From Candidatus Accumulibacter sp. 66-26 (lineage in GTDB: Bacteria > Pseudomonadota > Gammaproteobacteria > Burkholderiales > Rhodocyclaceae): a stretch of DNA of 64,000 nucleotides. Of the stretch, positions 55,534 to 64,000 are shown one piece after another. Under the pieces are notes generated by a model. That model saw only the letters and a program-made list of their open reading frames with translations. It was not told where the DNA came from and ran no database searches. The stretch is from contig MKUH01000001.1 in the NCBI GenBank assembly GCA_001897745.1, forward strand, positions 124,001 through 188,000, read 5' to 3'. The position numbers and the translations under genes are program-made. The number at the start of each line of letters is the position of its first letter. Within the stretch, counting starts at the first letter, position 1.

Positions 55534-55554
55534 GTTGCACTGCGATTCAGCAAC
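55534..55554. promoter_or_regulatory. LysR-type T-N11-A operator in the divergent intergenic region
   Basis: GTTGC-N11-GCAAC is an inverted repeat with 5-bp arms that fits the LysR-family consensus. It lies 27 bp before the lysR start and about 100 bp before the hydratase start, suitable for autoregulation and activation of the divergent operon. Confidence 0.72.
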
Positions 55555-55651
55555 GCGGAAGGCAGGCTATTGAAATCGTGAATTGTCGCTCGCCGGTACG
55601 CCGCTGAAGATGCGCTCCACCGCCCGGCCCCGCCGGTCTTCCGGAGACGAC

Positions 55652-56509
55652 ATGAACGACAGTAAAAACACACCGCCGACGCTCGACGCCTGGATCGGCC
55701 GCGAGGAAATCCGCCACGACCGCATCGACTCGCGCCAAGCCTTGGCCTTGGCCGCGACGCTCGACCAGAACCCGGACGCCGTCGCACAAAGCGGCGAACT
55801 GCCGCCGCTCTGGCACTGGGTCTATTTTACGCCGGCCACCCGCCAATCCGAACTCGGCCACGACGGCCACCCGGCGCGCGGCGGCTTCCTGCCGCCGGTC
55901 GACCTGCCGAACCGCATGTGGGCCGGCGGCCGCCTCGTTTTCCACCGCCCGCTGCGCCTCGACGAAGCGGTCAGCCGCCGCTCGCGCATCATCCGCTGCG
56001 AGCGCAAGCGCGGCCGCCAGGGCGACCTCGTTTTCGTCACCGTGCACCACACGCTGTCCGGCAGGGACGGCGCGGCGATCGAGGAAGAACACGACATCGT
56101 CTACCGCAACCCGACGCCGCCCGGCAGCGCCCCGGCCGGCGAGGCGGCCCCGGCCGCCGCCGATTTCCGCCAGCGCATCGTGGCGGACGCCGTGCTGCTT
56201 TTCCGCTATTCGGCGCTCACCTTCAACGGCCATCGCATCCACTACGACCACCCGTACGTGACGCGCGAGGAAGGCTATCCCGGCCTCGTCGTGCACGGCC
56301 CGCTGACAGCCACCCTGCTGCTCGAAGCCTTCCGTAACGCCCACCCGGACAAGACGGTGCGCCGCTTCGCCTTCCGCGCCGTCGGGCCGCTCTACGACCA
56401 CCAGCCCTTCGACGTCTGCGGCGCGCTCGACGGCCCCGGCACGGCCCGCCTGTGGACCGACGGCGACGGCCGCCTGACGATGAAGGCCGACGTGAGCTTT
56501 ACCGACTGA
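55652..56509 (+). CDS. Hotdog-fold MaoC/FAS1-type acyl-CoA hydratase (itaconyl-/mesaconyl-CoA hydratase)
   Basis: The 285-residue protein has an N-terminal FAS1-like dehydratase half (LPPLWHWVYFTP, HPARGGFLPP) and a C-terminal hydratase half with the catalytic-type motif IHYDHPYVTREEGYPGLVVHGP. Proteins of this type hydrate itaconyl-CoA or mesaconyl-C4-CoA to citramalyl-CoA (Ich/Meh). The ATG at 55652 has GGAG about 6 nt upstream; a longer frame is Arg-rich. It is the first gene of the operon opposite lysR, the position held by ich in P. aeruginosa. Confidence 0.88.
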   Translation: MNDSKNTPPTLDAWIGREEIRHDRIDSRQALALAATLDQNPDAVAQSGELPPLWHWVYFTPATRQSELGHDGHPARGGFLPPVDLPNRMWAGGRLVFHRPLRLDEAVSRRSRIIRCERKRGRQGDLVFVTVHHTLSGRDGAAIEEEHDIVYRNPTPPGSAPAGEAAPAAADFRQRIVADAVLLFRYSALTFNGHRIHYDHPYVTREEGYPGLVVHGPLTATLLLEAFRNAHPDKTVRRFAFRAVGPLYDHQPFDVCGALDGPGTARLWTDGDGRLTMKADVSFTD

Positions 56510-56525
56510 CCCGAATCAATCCGCC

Positions 56526-57731
56526 ATGAACGCACCTGAACGAATGGAAGCCCCGATGACGCCCTTTCTCAACTTCAACCTCAACGAAACGCACATGGAA
56601 ATCCGCGAAGCGGTGCGCGACCTGTGCAGCCGCTACCCCGACGAATACTGGCGCAAGATCGACGAAGCACGCGGTTTTCCCGAACAGTTCGTCACGGCGC
56701 TGACCGAAGCCGGCTGGCTCGCCGCGATGATCCCCGAGGAGTACGGCGGCTCCGGCCTCGGCCTGACCGAAGCCTCGGTCGTCCTCGAGGAAGTCAATCG
56801 CTGCGGCGGCAACTCGGGGACCATCCACGGCCAGATGTACAACATGGGCACCCTGCTGCGCCACGGCTCGGCCGCGCAGAAGCAGATGCTGCTGCCGAAG
56901 ATCGCCAGCGGCGAACTGCGCCTGCAGACGATGGCGGTGACCGAACCGACCACCGGCACCGACACGACGCAGCTGAAAACGACCGCCGCCAGGAAAGGCG
57001 ACCGCTACGTGGTGAACGGTCAGAAGGTGTGGATCTCGCGCGTCCAGCACTCGGACTACATGATCCTGCTCGCCCGCACGACGCCGCGCGAGCAGTGCGC
57101 CAAGAAGAGCGAAGGCATGTCGATCTTCCTCGTCGATCTGCGCGAGGCGATCGGCAAGGGGCTGACCGTGCAGCCCATCCTCAACATGGTGAATCACGAA
57201 ACCAACGAACTGTTCTTCGACAACCTCGAAATCCCCGCCGAGAACCTGATCGGCGAAGAAGGCAAGGGCTTCAAGTACATCCTCGACGGCCTCAACGCCG
57301 AGCGCACGCTGATCGCCGCCGAATGCATCGGCGACGGCTACTGGTTCGTCGAACGCGCGGTGAACTACGCGAAGGAGCGCGTCGTCTTCGGGCGGCCCAT
57401 CGGCCAGAACCAGGGCATCCAGTTCCCGCTCGCCGACGTGCACATGGAAATCGAAGCCGCCAACCTGATGCGCTACCGCGCCTGCGCGCAGTTCGACGCC
57501 GGCCTGCCCTGCGGCCCGGCCGCCAACATGGCCAAACACCTCGCCGCCAAGGCCTCGTGGGAAGCCGCCAATGCCTGCCTGCAGACGCACGGCGGCTTCG
57601 GCTTCGCCTGCGAATACGACATCGAGCGCAAGTTCCGCGAAACGCGCCTGTATCAGGTGGCGCCGATCTCGACCAACCTGATCCTCTCCTACGTCGGCGA
57701 GCACCTGCTCGGCCTGCCGCGTTCCTTCTGA
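56526..57731 (+). CDS. Acyl-CoA dehydrogenase of the itaconate-type cluster
   Basis: The 401-residue flavoenzyme has the family signatures MAVTEPTTGTDTTQLKT and THGGFGFACEYDIERKFRE. The canonical C-terminal catalytic Glu (YEGT motif) is absent: the aligned segment reads LYQVAPIST. A Glu at about residue 259 (LNAERTLIAAE) occupies the place of the base in isovaleryl-CoA dehydrogenase. The start could be 56526, 56544 or 56556; the last has GGAAG upstream. A homologue occupies the same place in the P. aeruginosa itaconate locus, but its role in that pathway is unclear. It is 16 bp after the hydratase. Confidence 0.9.
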   Translation: MNAPERMEAPMTPFLNFNLNETHMEIREAVRDLCSRYPDEYWRKIDEARGFPEQFVTALTEAGWLAAMIPEEYGGSGLGLTEASVVLEEVNRCGGNSGTIHGQMYNMGTLLRHGSAAQKQMLLPKIASGELRLQTMAVTEPTTGTDTTQLKTTAARKGDRYVVNGQKVWISRVQHSDYMILLARTTPREQCAKKSEGMSIFLVDLREAIGKGLTVQPILNMVNHETNELFFDNLEIPAENLIGEEGKGFKYILDGLNAERTLIAAECIGDGYWFVERAVNYAKERVVFGRPIGQNQGIQFPLADVHMEIEAANLMRYRACAQFDAGLPCGPAANMAKHLAAKASWEAANACLQTHGGFGFACEYDIERKFRETRLYQVAPISTNLILSYVGEHLLGLPRSF

Positions 57732-57741
57732 GGCGCCGAGC

Positions 57742-59136
57742 ATGAGCACGCCCCGCGCCTATACCCGCGAACTCGCCGAATTCGCCGCCGGCCTGCGCTA
57801 CCAAGACCTGCCGCCGGCGGTCGTCGCGCGCACCGAAGAACTCTTCCTCGACTGGGCCGCCGCGGCGCTCGCCGCCAAGGGCATGCACCCGCTGCCACAG
57901 TTCGAGCGCTTCGCCCGCGCCATGGGCCCGGCCGACGGCAGCGCGCAGATACTCGTCAGCGGCCGGCGCAGTTCGGCCTACTTCGCCGCCTGGGTCAACG
58001 CCGCCTCGTCGCACCTCGTCGAACAGGACGACCTGCACAATGGCTCGGTGCTGCATCCGGCCACCGTCGTCTTTCCCGCCGCGCTGGCCGCCGCGCAGGA
58101 CCTCGGCAAGAGCGGCGCCGACCTGATCGTCGCCGCCGTCGCCGGCTACGAGGCCGGCATCCGCATCGGCGAGTTCCTCGGCCGCTCGCACTACCGCATC
58201 TTCCACACCACGGCGACCGTCGGTACGTTGGCCGCCGCCGTCGCCGTCGGCCACCTGCTCGAACTGGACACTGAGCAGATGGTGCACGCGCTCGGCTCGG
58301 CCGGAACCCAGGCCGCCGGATTGTGGGAATTCCTGCGCGACGCCGCCGATTCCAAACAGCTGCACACGGCGCACGCCGCCGCCAGCGGCCTGGCCGCCGC
58401 CTATCTGGCGCGCGACGGCGTGAGCGGCGCCCGGCACATTCTCGAAGGCAAGCAGGGGCTGGCCGCCGGCATGTCGTCTGACGCCGATCCGGCGCGCCTG
58501 GTCGACCGCCTCGCCGCGGGACCGCAGCGGCGCTGGGCGCTGCTCGAAACGTCGTTCAAGTTCCACTCGTCCTGCCGCCACACGCACCCGGCCGCCGACG
58601 CCCTGCTCGCCCTGATGCGGCGCGAAGGGCTGCGCCACGAGCAGATCGCAGCGGTAACCGCTCGCGTGCACCAGGGCGCCATCGACGTGCTCGGCGCCGT
58701 CGACGTACCGAGCACCGTGCATCAGGCCAAGTTCTCGATGGGCACCGTGCTCGGCCTGATCGCCGTGCACGGAAAAGCAGGGCTGGAAGAATTCCGCGAC
58801 CACGCGCTGAGCGATGCGCGCGTCGCCGACTTCCGCGCCAAGGTGCGCATGGAACTCGACGCCGAAGTCGACGCTGCCTACCCGCAACGCTGGCTGGGTC
58901 GCGTCGACGTCGCCACGACCGACGGCCGCATCCTGCGCGGCGCGCTCGACGAACCCAAGGGCGACCCCGGCAATCCGCTCGACCGCGCCGAGCTGGAAGA
59001 CAAGATGCGCCGCCTCGCGCGCTTTTCCGGCGCCGCCTGCGCCGCAGAGATCGACGCCCTGATCGCCCGCCTCTGGCAACTGCACGCCGCACCCGCCGTC
59101 GGCGATCTGTTCCGAATCCCCGTTTCCGCTGGATAG
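57742..59136 (+). CDS. MmgE/PrpD family protein
   Basis: The 464-residue protein has the family layout: N-terminal helical domain (TEELFLDWAAAALAAKG), a Ser/His-rich core (SSHLVEQDDLHNGSVLHPATVV), GYEAGIRIGEFLGRSHY, GSAGTQAAGLWEF and FKFHSSCRHTHPAADA. Relatives are 2-methylcitrate dehydratase and cis-aconitate decarboxylase. In this cluster it might interconvert tricarboxylates or isomers of itaconate, but its activity is not established. It lies 10 bp after the acyl-CoA dehydrogenase and 2 bp before the CoA-transferase. Confidence 0.92.
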   Translation: MSTPRAYTRELAEFAAGLRYQDLPPAVVARTEELFLDWAAAALAAKGMHPLPQFERFARAMGPADGSAQILVSGRRSSAYFAAWVNAASSHLVEQDDLHNGSVLHPATVVFPAALAAAQDLGKSGADLIVAAVAGYEAGIRIGEFLGRSHYRIFHTTATVGTLAAAVAVGHLLELDTEQMVHALGSAGTQAAGLWEFLRDAADSKQLHTAHAAASGLAAAYLARDGVSGARHILEGKQGLAAGMSSDADPARLVDRLAAGPQRRWALLETSFKFHSSCRHTHPAADALLALMRREGLRHEQIAAVTARVHQGAIDVLGAVDVPSTVHQAKFSMGTVLGLIAVHGKAGLEEFRDHALSDARVADFRAKVRMELDAEVDAAYPQRWLGRVDVATTDGRILRGALDEPKGDPGNPLDRAELEDKMRRLARFSGAACAAEIDALIARLWQLHAAPAVGDLFRIPVSAG

Positions 59137-59138
59137 CC

Positions 59139-60341
59139 ATGACCGAAACCATGCAAAACTCCGCTCCCCTGCCGCTCGAAGGCGTCACCGTCGTCTCGCT
59201 CGAGCATGCCATCGCCGCACCGCTCGCCACCCGCCACCTGGCCGACCAGGGCGCCCGCGTGATCAAAATCGAGCGCCCCGGCGTCGGCGACTTCGCGCGC
59301 GCCTACGACCGCCGCGTCGACGGTCTCGCCTCCCACTTCGTGTGGGTCAACCGCTCCAAGGAAAGCCTCTGCCTCGACCTCAAGCAGGCCGCGGCGCGGG
59401 AAATCCTCGAAGCCATCCTGGCCAAGGCCGACGTGCTCGTGCAGAACCTCGCGCCGGGCGCCGCGGCGCGCCTCGGCCTGTCGTTCGAGGAGCTCTCGCC
59501 GAAGTACCCGCAGCTCATCGTCTGCGACATCTCCGGCTACGGCGACGGTGGCCCCTACACCGAGAAGAAGGCCTACGACCTGCTGATCCAGAGCGAGGGC
59601 GGCTTCCTATCGGTGACCGGCACGCCGGACGAGGAAGTGAAATCGGGCATCTCGGTGGCCGACATCGCCGCCGGCATGTACGCCTACTCGGGCATCCTCG
59701 CCGCGCTGCTCGAACGCGCCCGCAGCGGGCGCGGCCGCTGCGTCGAGATCGCCATGCTCGACAGCATGATGGAATGGATGAGCTTCCCGCTCTACTACGC
59801 CTACAAGGGCCAGCAGCCGCCGCGCCGCGCCGGCGCCGCGCACGCCACGATCTATCCCTACGGCCCGTTCAAGGCCGGCGACGGGCGCACCGTGATGCTC
59901 GGCCTGCAGAACGAGCGCGAATGGGCGATCTTCTGCGAGCAAGTCCTCGAACGCCCCGAGCTGAAGAGCGATCCGCGCTTCGCCGACAACGCCGCGCGCA
60001 CCGCGCACCGCGCCGAACTGCACGAACTGATCGTCGCCGAGTTCGCTCGCTTCAGCGCCGAAGCGGTGATCGCCCGGCTCGACGCGGCGGACATCGCCAA
60101 CGCCCACGTGAACACCATGGCCGACCTCTGGGAACACCCGCAGCTCAAGGCGCGCGGCCGCTGGACGACGGTGCAGTCGCCGGCCGGCCCGCTGCCCGCC
60201 CTCTACCCGCCGGGCAGCGGCCCCGAGCGCCCGGCCCGGATGGACCCGGTACCCGCGCTCGGCGCGCACACCGAGGCGATCCTCGCCGAACTCGGCTTTG
60301 CTACGCGCAGCGCGGAACTGCACGCGCAGGGAGTCGTGTGA
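59139..60341 (+). CDS. Class III CoA-transferase (CaiB/BaiF), predicted itaconate CoA-transferase
   Basis: The 400-residue protein has the family start LEGVTVVSLEHAIAAPLATR and IKIERPGVGDFAR, FVWVNRSKES, VLVQNLAPGAAARLGLS and the catalytic Asp (about Asp175) in SVADIAAGMYAYSGI. It would activate itaconate (or mesaconate/citramalate) with succinyl-CoA or acetyl-CoA as donor. The next gene starts within its stop codon (TGATG), tying it to the lyase. The substrate is inferred from neighbours. Confidence 0.92.
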   Translation: MTETMQNSAPLPLEGVTVVSLEHAIAAPLATRHLADQGARVIKIERPGVGDFARAYDRRVDGLASHFVWVNRSKESLCLDLKQAAAREILEAILAKADVLVQNLAPGAAARLGLSFEELSPKYPQLIVCDISGYGDGGPYTEKKAYDLLIQSEGGFLSVTGTPDEEVKSGISVADIAAGMYAYSGILAALLERARSGRGRCVEIAMLDSMMEWMSFPLYYAYKGQQPPRRAGAAHATIYPYGPFKAGDGRTVMLGLQNEREWAIFCEQVLERPELKSDPRFADNAARTAHRAELHELIVAEFARFSAEAVIARLDAADIANAHVNTMADLWEHPQLKARGRWTTVQSPAGPLPALYPPGSGPERPARMDPVPALGAHTEAILAELGFATRSAELHAQGVV

Positions 60342-61231
60342 TGAGCGCCCATCCAACAACGCCGGAAATCGCCCGCGCCGACGCGCCGGCACCGACCTTG
60401 GCTAGCGCGCGCAGCTTCCTGTTCGTCCCCGCGACGCGGCCCGAACGCATCGACAAGGCGCTGGCCAGCGCCACCGATCTCGTCATCGTCGACCTCGAGG
60501 ACGCCGTCGCGCCGGCCGACAAGGAGCGCGCCCGCAGCCAGCTGAGCGCGTGGCTGGAAACCCATCCGACGGCGTCCGTGCTGGTCCGCATCAACGGCGC
60601 CGGCACCGCCTGGCACGCCGCCGACCTCGCCGCCTGCCGCCACCCCGGCGTCGCCGGCCTGCTGCTGCCCAAGGCCGAATCGGCGGCGACGATCGACGAA
60701 GCCTGGCGCAGCAGCGGCAAACCGATCCTGCCGATCGTCGAAACCGGGCACGGCATCGACGCGCTGGACGAAATCGCCCGCGCACCGGGCACCGCCCGCC
60801 TCGTCTTCGGCAAGCTCGACCTCGCCGTCGACCTCGGCCTGACGCCGGACGAAAGCGACCCCGAAGAGCTCGTTTTCCTGCCCTATCGCACCCGGCTCGT
60901 CCTCGCCAGCCGGCGCGCCGATCTGCCGCCGCCGGTGGACGGCGTATTCACCGCGATCGGCGACCCGCAGGCGCTCGCTGCCTACGCCGGACGCGCGCGC
61001 CGGCACGGCTTCGGCGCCCTGTTGCTGATCCATCCGGCGCAGGCCGCGACGGTCGGCACCGCGTTCACGCCGGCCGCCGCCGAAATCGCCTGGGCCGAAG
61101 CCGTCATCGCCGCGGCCGCAGCCGCCGGCGGCGGTGCCGCGGTAGTCGACGGCCGCATGATCGACGCCCCCGTCATCGCCCGTGCCGAGCGCCTGCTGGC
61201 CGCTGCCGCCCTGATCCCGCAACGCCCCTGA
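60341..61231 (+). CDS. HpcH/HpaI-CitE family lyase, predicted citramalyl-CoA lyase
   Basis: The 296-residue TIM-barrel enzyme has ARSFLFVPATRPERIDKAL, the metal-site segment VIVDLEDAVAP, VLVRINGAGT, LLLPKAES, ETGHGI and FGKLDLAVDLGL. CitE-like lyases split citramalyl-CoA into pyruvate and acetyl-CoA, the last step of itaconate degradation. An N-terminal 20 residues and an Ala-rich stretch near residue 260 are extra. Its start overlaps the CoA-transferase stop. Confidence 0.92.
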   Translation: MSAHPTTPEIARADAPAPTLASARSFLFVPATRPERIDKALASATDLVIVDLEDAVAPADKERARSQLSAWLETHPTASVLVRINGAGTAWHAADLAACRHPGVAGLLLPKAESAATIDEAWRSSGKPILPIVETGHGIDALDEIARAPGTARLVFGKLDLAVDLGLTPDESDPEELVFLPYRTRLVLASRRADLPPPVDGVFTAIGDPQALAAYAGRARRHGFGALLLIHPAQAATVGTAFTPAAAEIAWAEAVIAAAAAAGGGAAVVDGRMIDAPVIARAERLLAAAALIPQRP

Positions 61232-61281
61232 GAAAAACCCCGCAGCACCTTATTCGCAACACCATTACAACGGAGACAAAG

Positions 61282-62310
61282 ATGAAACCCCTCAACACCC
61301 TGCGCAAAACGCTGCTCGCCCTGACGCTCGCCGCCGCCCTGCCGGCCGGCGCCTTGGCCCAGGATTCCGCGCATCCCATCGTGATCAAATTCAGCCATGT
61401 GACGACCTCCGACACGCCCAAGGGCAAAGGCGCCGAACGCTTCAAGCAGCTGGCCGAGGAACGCACCGGCGGACGCGTCAAGGTCGACGTCTACCCGAAC
61501 AGCCAGCTCTACAAGGACAAAGAGGAAATGGAGGCGCTGCAACTCGGCTCGGTACAGATGCTGGCGCCGGCGCTGTCCAAGTTCGGCCCGCTCGGCGTCA
61601 AGGAATTCGAGGCCTTCGACCTGCCCTTCATCTTCCCCGACCGCGCCGTCCTCTCCCGCGTGACCGAAGGCCCGGTCGGCGCCGGCCTGCTCAAGAAGCT
61701 CGACCCCAAGGGCATCGTCGGCCTCGCGTTCTGGGACAACGGCTTCAAGGTGATGAGCGCCAACCGCCCGCTGCGCGAAGTGAAGGACATGCGCGGCCTG
61801 AAAATGCGCATCCAGTCGTCGAAGGTACTCGACGCGCAGATGCGCGCCGTCGGCGCCCTGCCGCAGGTGCTCGCCTTCTCCGAAGTGTACGGCGCGCTGC
61901 AGACCGGCGTCGTTGACGGCACCGAAAACACCGCGTCGAACTACACCACACAGAAGACCTACGAAGTGCAGAAGGACATCACCGTCTCCGACCACGGCTA
62001 CATCGGCTACGCGGTGATCAGCAACAAGAAGTTCTGGGATGGCCTGCCGCCCGACATACGCACCATCCTGCAAGGCGCCATGAAGGACGCCAGCACCTAC
62101 GTAAACGCCATCGCCCAGCAGGAAAACAGCGAAGCCCTCGAAAGAATCCAGGCCTCCGGCAAGACCCGCCTCATCAAGCTCAGCCCGGCCGAGCGCGAAG
62201 CCTGGCGCCAGGCCATGCTGCCGGTCCACAAGGAAATGAGCGGCCGCGTCGGCAAGGAAACCATCGACGGCATCTACCGCGAGGCCGAAGCGCTGGGCTA
62301 CAAGCGCTGA
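61282..62310 (+). CDS. TRAP transporter solute-binding protein (DctP family)
   Basis: The 342-residue periplasmic protein has a signal peptide (to about residue 26, ALA-QD) and the DctP family segments [40 protein letters not shown], the carboxylate-binding Arg in LKMRIQSS, and [13 protein letters not shown]. It should bind a dicarboxylate such as itaconate for TRAP uptake. GGAGA lies before the ATG. The membrane subunits DctQ and DctM, which normally follow, are absent; a terminator and tRNA-Pro come next. Confidence 0.94.
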   Translation: MKPLNTLRKTLLALTLAAALPAGALAQDSAHPIVIKFSHVTTSDTPKGKGAERFKQLAEERTGGRVKVDVYPNSQLYKDKEEMEALQLGSVQMLAPALSKFGPLGVKEFEAFDLPFIFPDRAVLSRVTEGPVGAGLLKKLDPKGIVGLAFWDNGFKVMSANRPLREVKDMRGLKMRIQSSKVLDAQMRAVGALPQVLAFSEVYGALQTGVVDGTENTASNYTTQKTYEVQKDITVSDHGYIGYAVISNKKFWDGLPPDIRTILQGAMKDASTYVNAIAQQENSEALERIQASGKTRLIKLSPAEREAWRQAMLPVHKEMSGRVGKETIDGIYREAEALGYKR

Positions 62311-62433
62311 ACGTTGTGCCGAATCGTTCGCCGGGGCCGCCAAGCCCGGCGAACTCCCGCCATGGCGCGCCGTCGGAACGGCGAATCGAATCGGAAGAAA
62401 GCCCGCAGGCGTCCGAATACACGCTGAAAAAAC

Positions 62434-62463
62434 AAAAAGGCCAATCCGGAGATTGGCCTTTTT
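62434..62463. terminator. Bidirectional terminator between dctP and tRNA-Pro
   Basis: A perfect 13-bp stem AAAAAGGCCAATC / GATTGGCCTTTTT with a CGGA loop has A and T runs at both ends, so it works for the dctP transcript and for tRNA-Pro on the other strand. Confidence 0.94.
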
Positions 62464-62474
62464 GTTTGATTCTT

Positions 62475-62552
<78 letters not shown>

Positions 62553-62561
62553 CATTTTTCA

Positions 62562-62591
62562 ATTATACCCGAATTCGGCGAAAAAGCTCAA
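62562..62591 (-). promoter_or_regulatory. Sigma-70 promoter of tRNA-Pro
   Basis: On the minus strand TTGAGC (62591-62586), 18-bp spacer, perfect TATAAT (62567-62562), about 10 bp before the tRNA. The -35 box overlaps the stop codon of the MerR-like gene. Confidence 0.82.
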
Positions 62592-62953
62592 ATTCTCAAC
62601 ATTTCCGCGATATTCAGCAGTTCGCCGCGCAGCGCCTCGGGAGTCAGGGCCTTGCCGCCGCCGGCAGATTCCGCGAGGCTGTCTTCGAGCCGGTTGCGCG
62701 CCCCGCTGATCGTAAAGCCCTGGCTGTACAGGAGTTCACGAATCCGGCGCACCAGCAGCACCTCGTGGTGCTGATAGTAGCGACGGTTGCCGCGCCGCTT
62801 GACCGGCTTCAGCTGGGTGAATTCCTGTTCCCAGTAGCGCAACACGTGCGGCTTGACACCGCACAACTCGCTGACTTCGCCGATGGTGAAGTAACGCTTG
62901 GCCGGAATGGGCGGCAAAGAATCCTTGCCGCCTTCTTTATGACTGGATTCCAT
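62588..62953 (-). CDS. MerR-family regulator next to ihfA
   Basis: The 121-residue protein has a MerR winged helix ([26 protein letters not shown], then [17 protein letters not shown]) and a short C-terminal helix without the Cys residues of metal sensors. Such a gene directly after ihfA is conserved in beta- and gammaproteobacteria, but its regulon is unknown. It overlaps ihfA by 17 bp. Confidence 0.93.
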   Translation of the reverse strand: MESSHKEGGKDSLPPIPAKRYFTIGEVSELCGVKPHVLRYWEQEFTQLKPVKRRGNRRYYQHHEVLLVRRIRELLYSQGFTISGARNRLEDSLAESAGGGKALTPEALRGELLNIAEMLRI

Positions 62954-63239
62954 TGTAGGAGAGCTCCACCTCGGCCTTCAGCTTCTGGCTGGCATGGAAA
63001 GTTACGACACGACGTGCGGTGATCGGAATCTCTTCGCCGGTCTTCGGATTGCGCCCGGGACGCTGCGGTTTGTCGCGCAATTGAAAATTCCCGAAGCCGG
63101 AAAGTTTCACGCCGTCGCCGCGCTCCAGGGCATTCCGAATTTCTTCAAAGAATGCTTCGACCATGTCCTTGGCCTCGCGCTTGTTGAGGCCGACCTTCTC
63201 GAACAACAAATCTGCGAGTTCTGCTTTGGTAAGCGTCAT
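62937..63239 (-). CDS. ihfA: Integration host factor subunit alpha
   Basis: The 100-residue DNA-bending protein starts [21 protein letters not shown] and has the beta-arm segment [23 protein letters not shown] with the intercalating Pro region, ending in a typical alpha-subunit tail. It forms a heterodimer with IhfB. It lies 12 bp after pheT, the standard context. Confidence 0.97.
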   Translation of the reverse strand: MTLTKAELADLLFEKVGLNKREAKDMVEAFFEEIRNALERGDGVKLSGFGNFQLRDKPQRPGRNPKTGEEIPITARRVVTFHASQKLKAEVELSYNGIQS

Positions 63240-63251
63240 TATTCTTCCCTG

Positions 63252-64000
63252 TCAGACGCGAAGCTGCGCCGCGAATGCCTGCTGCAAATAGGCAACCAGC
63301 TGCTGCACGGCGGCGTCGACTTCCGCATCTTGCAAAGTCCTTTGAGTATCTTGCATAACTATCCGAAGCGCAAGACTTTTCTTGCCGGACTCGACCCCTT
63401 TTCCGGTGTACAGATCGAACAGGCGGATGTCCTGAACGAGCGGCGGGCGATTGGCCGCCATGCCATCGAGCAGGGCCTGCAGTTCGAGCTTGTGATCGAC
63501 GACGACGGCCAGATCGCGAACGGCCGGCGGCTGCCGGGAGACCTCGGCGTACTGCGGCAGCTTCGCCTGCTTGAGCGCGTCGAGATCGAGTTCGAAGACG
63601 ATGGGAGCCAGCGGCAAGTCGTACTTTTGCACCCATTTCGGGTGCAATTCGCCAATCACGCCGATTTCCTTACCGGCAAGCAGAACGCGCGCGCTGCGCC
63701 CCGGGTGCAGCGCGGGATGTCCGGTCTTTTCGAAACGGGCGCCGGCCGGCGCGAGAAGAACCTCCAGATCGCCCTTGACGTCGAAGAAGTCGACGTTGCG
63801 CGCCGGCGCCCCCCACTGTTCGGGCACTGCGCCACCGTAGGCGAGACCGGCGAGCTTCCACGGCTGGCGGAAGCCGGCCACCGGGCCGCCCTGCGCATCG
63901 CGGAAGAAGCAGCGGCCGGTTTCGAAGACGCGGACGCGACTTTGCTTGCGCTTGAGATTGGTGGCGACGTTGGCAACGAGGCCGCCGATCAGCGTCGAGC
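63252..64000 (-). CDS. pheT: Phenylalanyl-tRNA synthetase beta subunit, C-terminal part
   Basis: The frame is open to the window edge and gives the last 248 residues. Seen are the catalytic-module-like segment STLIGGLVANVATNLKRK and RVRVFETGRCF, GVIGELHPKWVQ and a C-terminal anticodon-binding (FDX-ACB) domain with FPAV-type region (here RQPPAVRDLAVVVD, DIRLFDLYTGKG, LALRIVMQDTQRTLQDAEV). The N-terminal two thirds lie beyond base 64000. Confidence 0.95.
   Translation of the reverse strand, partial: STLIGGLVANVATNLKRKQSRVRVFETGRCFFRDAQGGPVAGFRQPWKLAGLAYGGAVPEQWGAPARNVDFFDVKGDLEVLLAPAGARFEKTGHPALHPGRSARVLLAGKEIGVIGELHPKWVQKYDLPLAPIVFELDLDALKQAKLPQYAEVSRQPPAVRDLAVVVDHKLELQALLDGMAANRPPLVQDIRLFDLYTGKGVESGKKSLALRIVMQDTQRTLQDAEVDAAVQQLVAYLQQAFAAQLRV

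Overview
The window is a 64-kb piece of high-GC chromosome from a betaproteobacterium, probably of the Rhodocyclales (Azospira/Dechloromonas/Zoogloea type). This rests on gene order (tpiA-secG-tRNA-Leu-nuoA..N; surE-pcm-nlpD-rpoS; pheT-ihfA-merR-tRNA-Pro; dapA-bamC-MBL), protein character and base composition, not on a marker-gene search. Coding density is very high, many genes overlap by 1-20 bp, and no IS element, prophage or CRISPR array was seen.

Layout. 1-1.8 kb: the end of a phosphate acetyltransferase, then ackA and a terminator. 2-5.1 kb: a soluble four-PAS, NarX-type histidine kinase overlapping its NarL-type response regulator. 5.3-15.6 kb: a chemosensory operon (degenerate receiver, short MCP, CheY, STAS protein, CheA, poly-HAMP MCP, CheW, CheR) followed by a PAS-GADEF-EAL protein; cheB and cheD are absent from the window. 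16-20.2 kb: a tightly overlapping four-gene cluster (DUF3348, MotA/ExbB-like DUF802, MotB/OmpA-like, DUF2894) that looks like an uncharacterised ion-driven motor. 20.4-25.5 kb: class II (B12) ribonucleotide reductase behind two NrdR boxes, rdgC, a GIY-YIG protein and a Nudix hydrolase.

25.5-41.4 kb (minus strand): tpiA, secG, tRNA-Leu(GAG) and the complete 14-gene complex I operon nuoA-N, read from one strong promoter upstream of tpiA and ended by a terminator after nuoN. 41.7-46 kb: a small Ala/Pro-rich lipoprotein, a metallo-beta-lactamase-fold hydrolase, bamC, dapA and an HDAC-like deacetylase. 46-51 kb: a MoxR ATPase/DUF58/transglutaminase/MltB operon. 51-54.3 kb: rpoS, nlpD, pcm and surE, preceded by a promoter-hairpin unit that could be a small RNA or an attenuated leader.

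54.5-62.3 kb: a LysR regulator divergent from a hotdog hydratase, acyl-CoA dehydrogenase, MmgE/PrpD protein, class III CoA-transferase, CitE-type lyase and TRAP binding protein. The order closely matches the Pseudomonas aeruginosa itaconate catabolic locus, so I predict degradation of itaconate (or mesaconate/citramalate) to pyruvate and acetyl-CoA. Together with ackA/pta and complex I this suggests a respiratory organism that uses organic acids. 62.4-64 kb: tRNA-Pro(GGG), a MerR-like regulator, ihfA and the 3' part of pheT.

The items most worth following are the DUF3348/DUF802/OmpA/DUF2894 motor-like cluster, an MshEN-like (possible c-di-GMP-binding) repeat inside CheA, the itaconate locus lacking TRAP membrane genes, and the structured RNA candidate upstream of surE.
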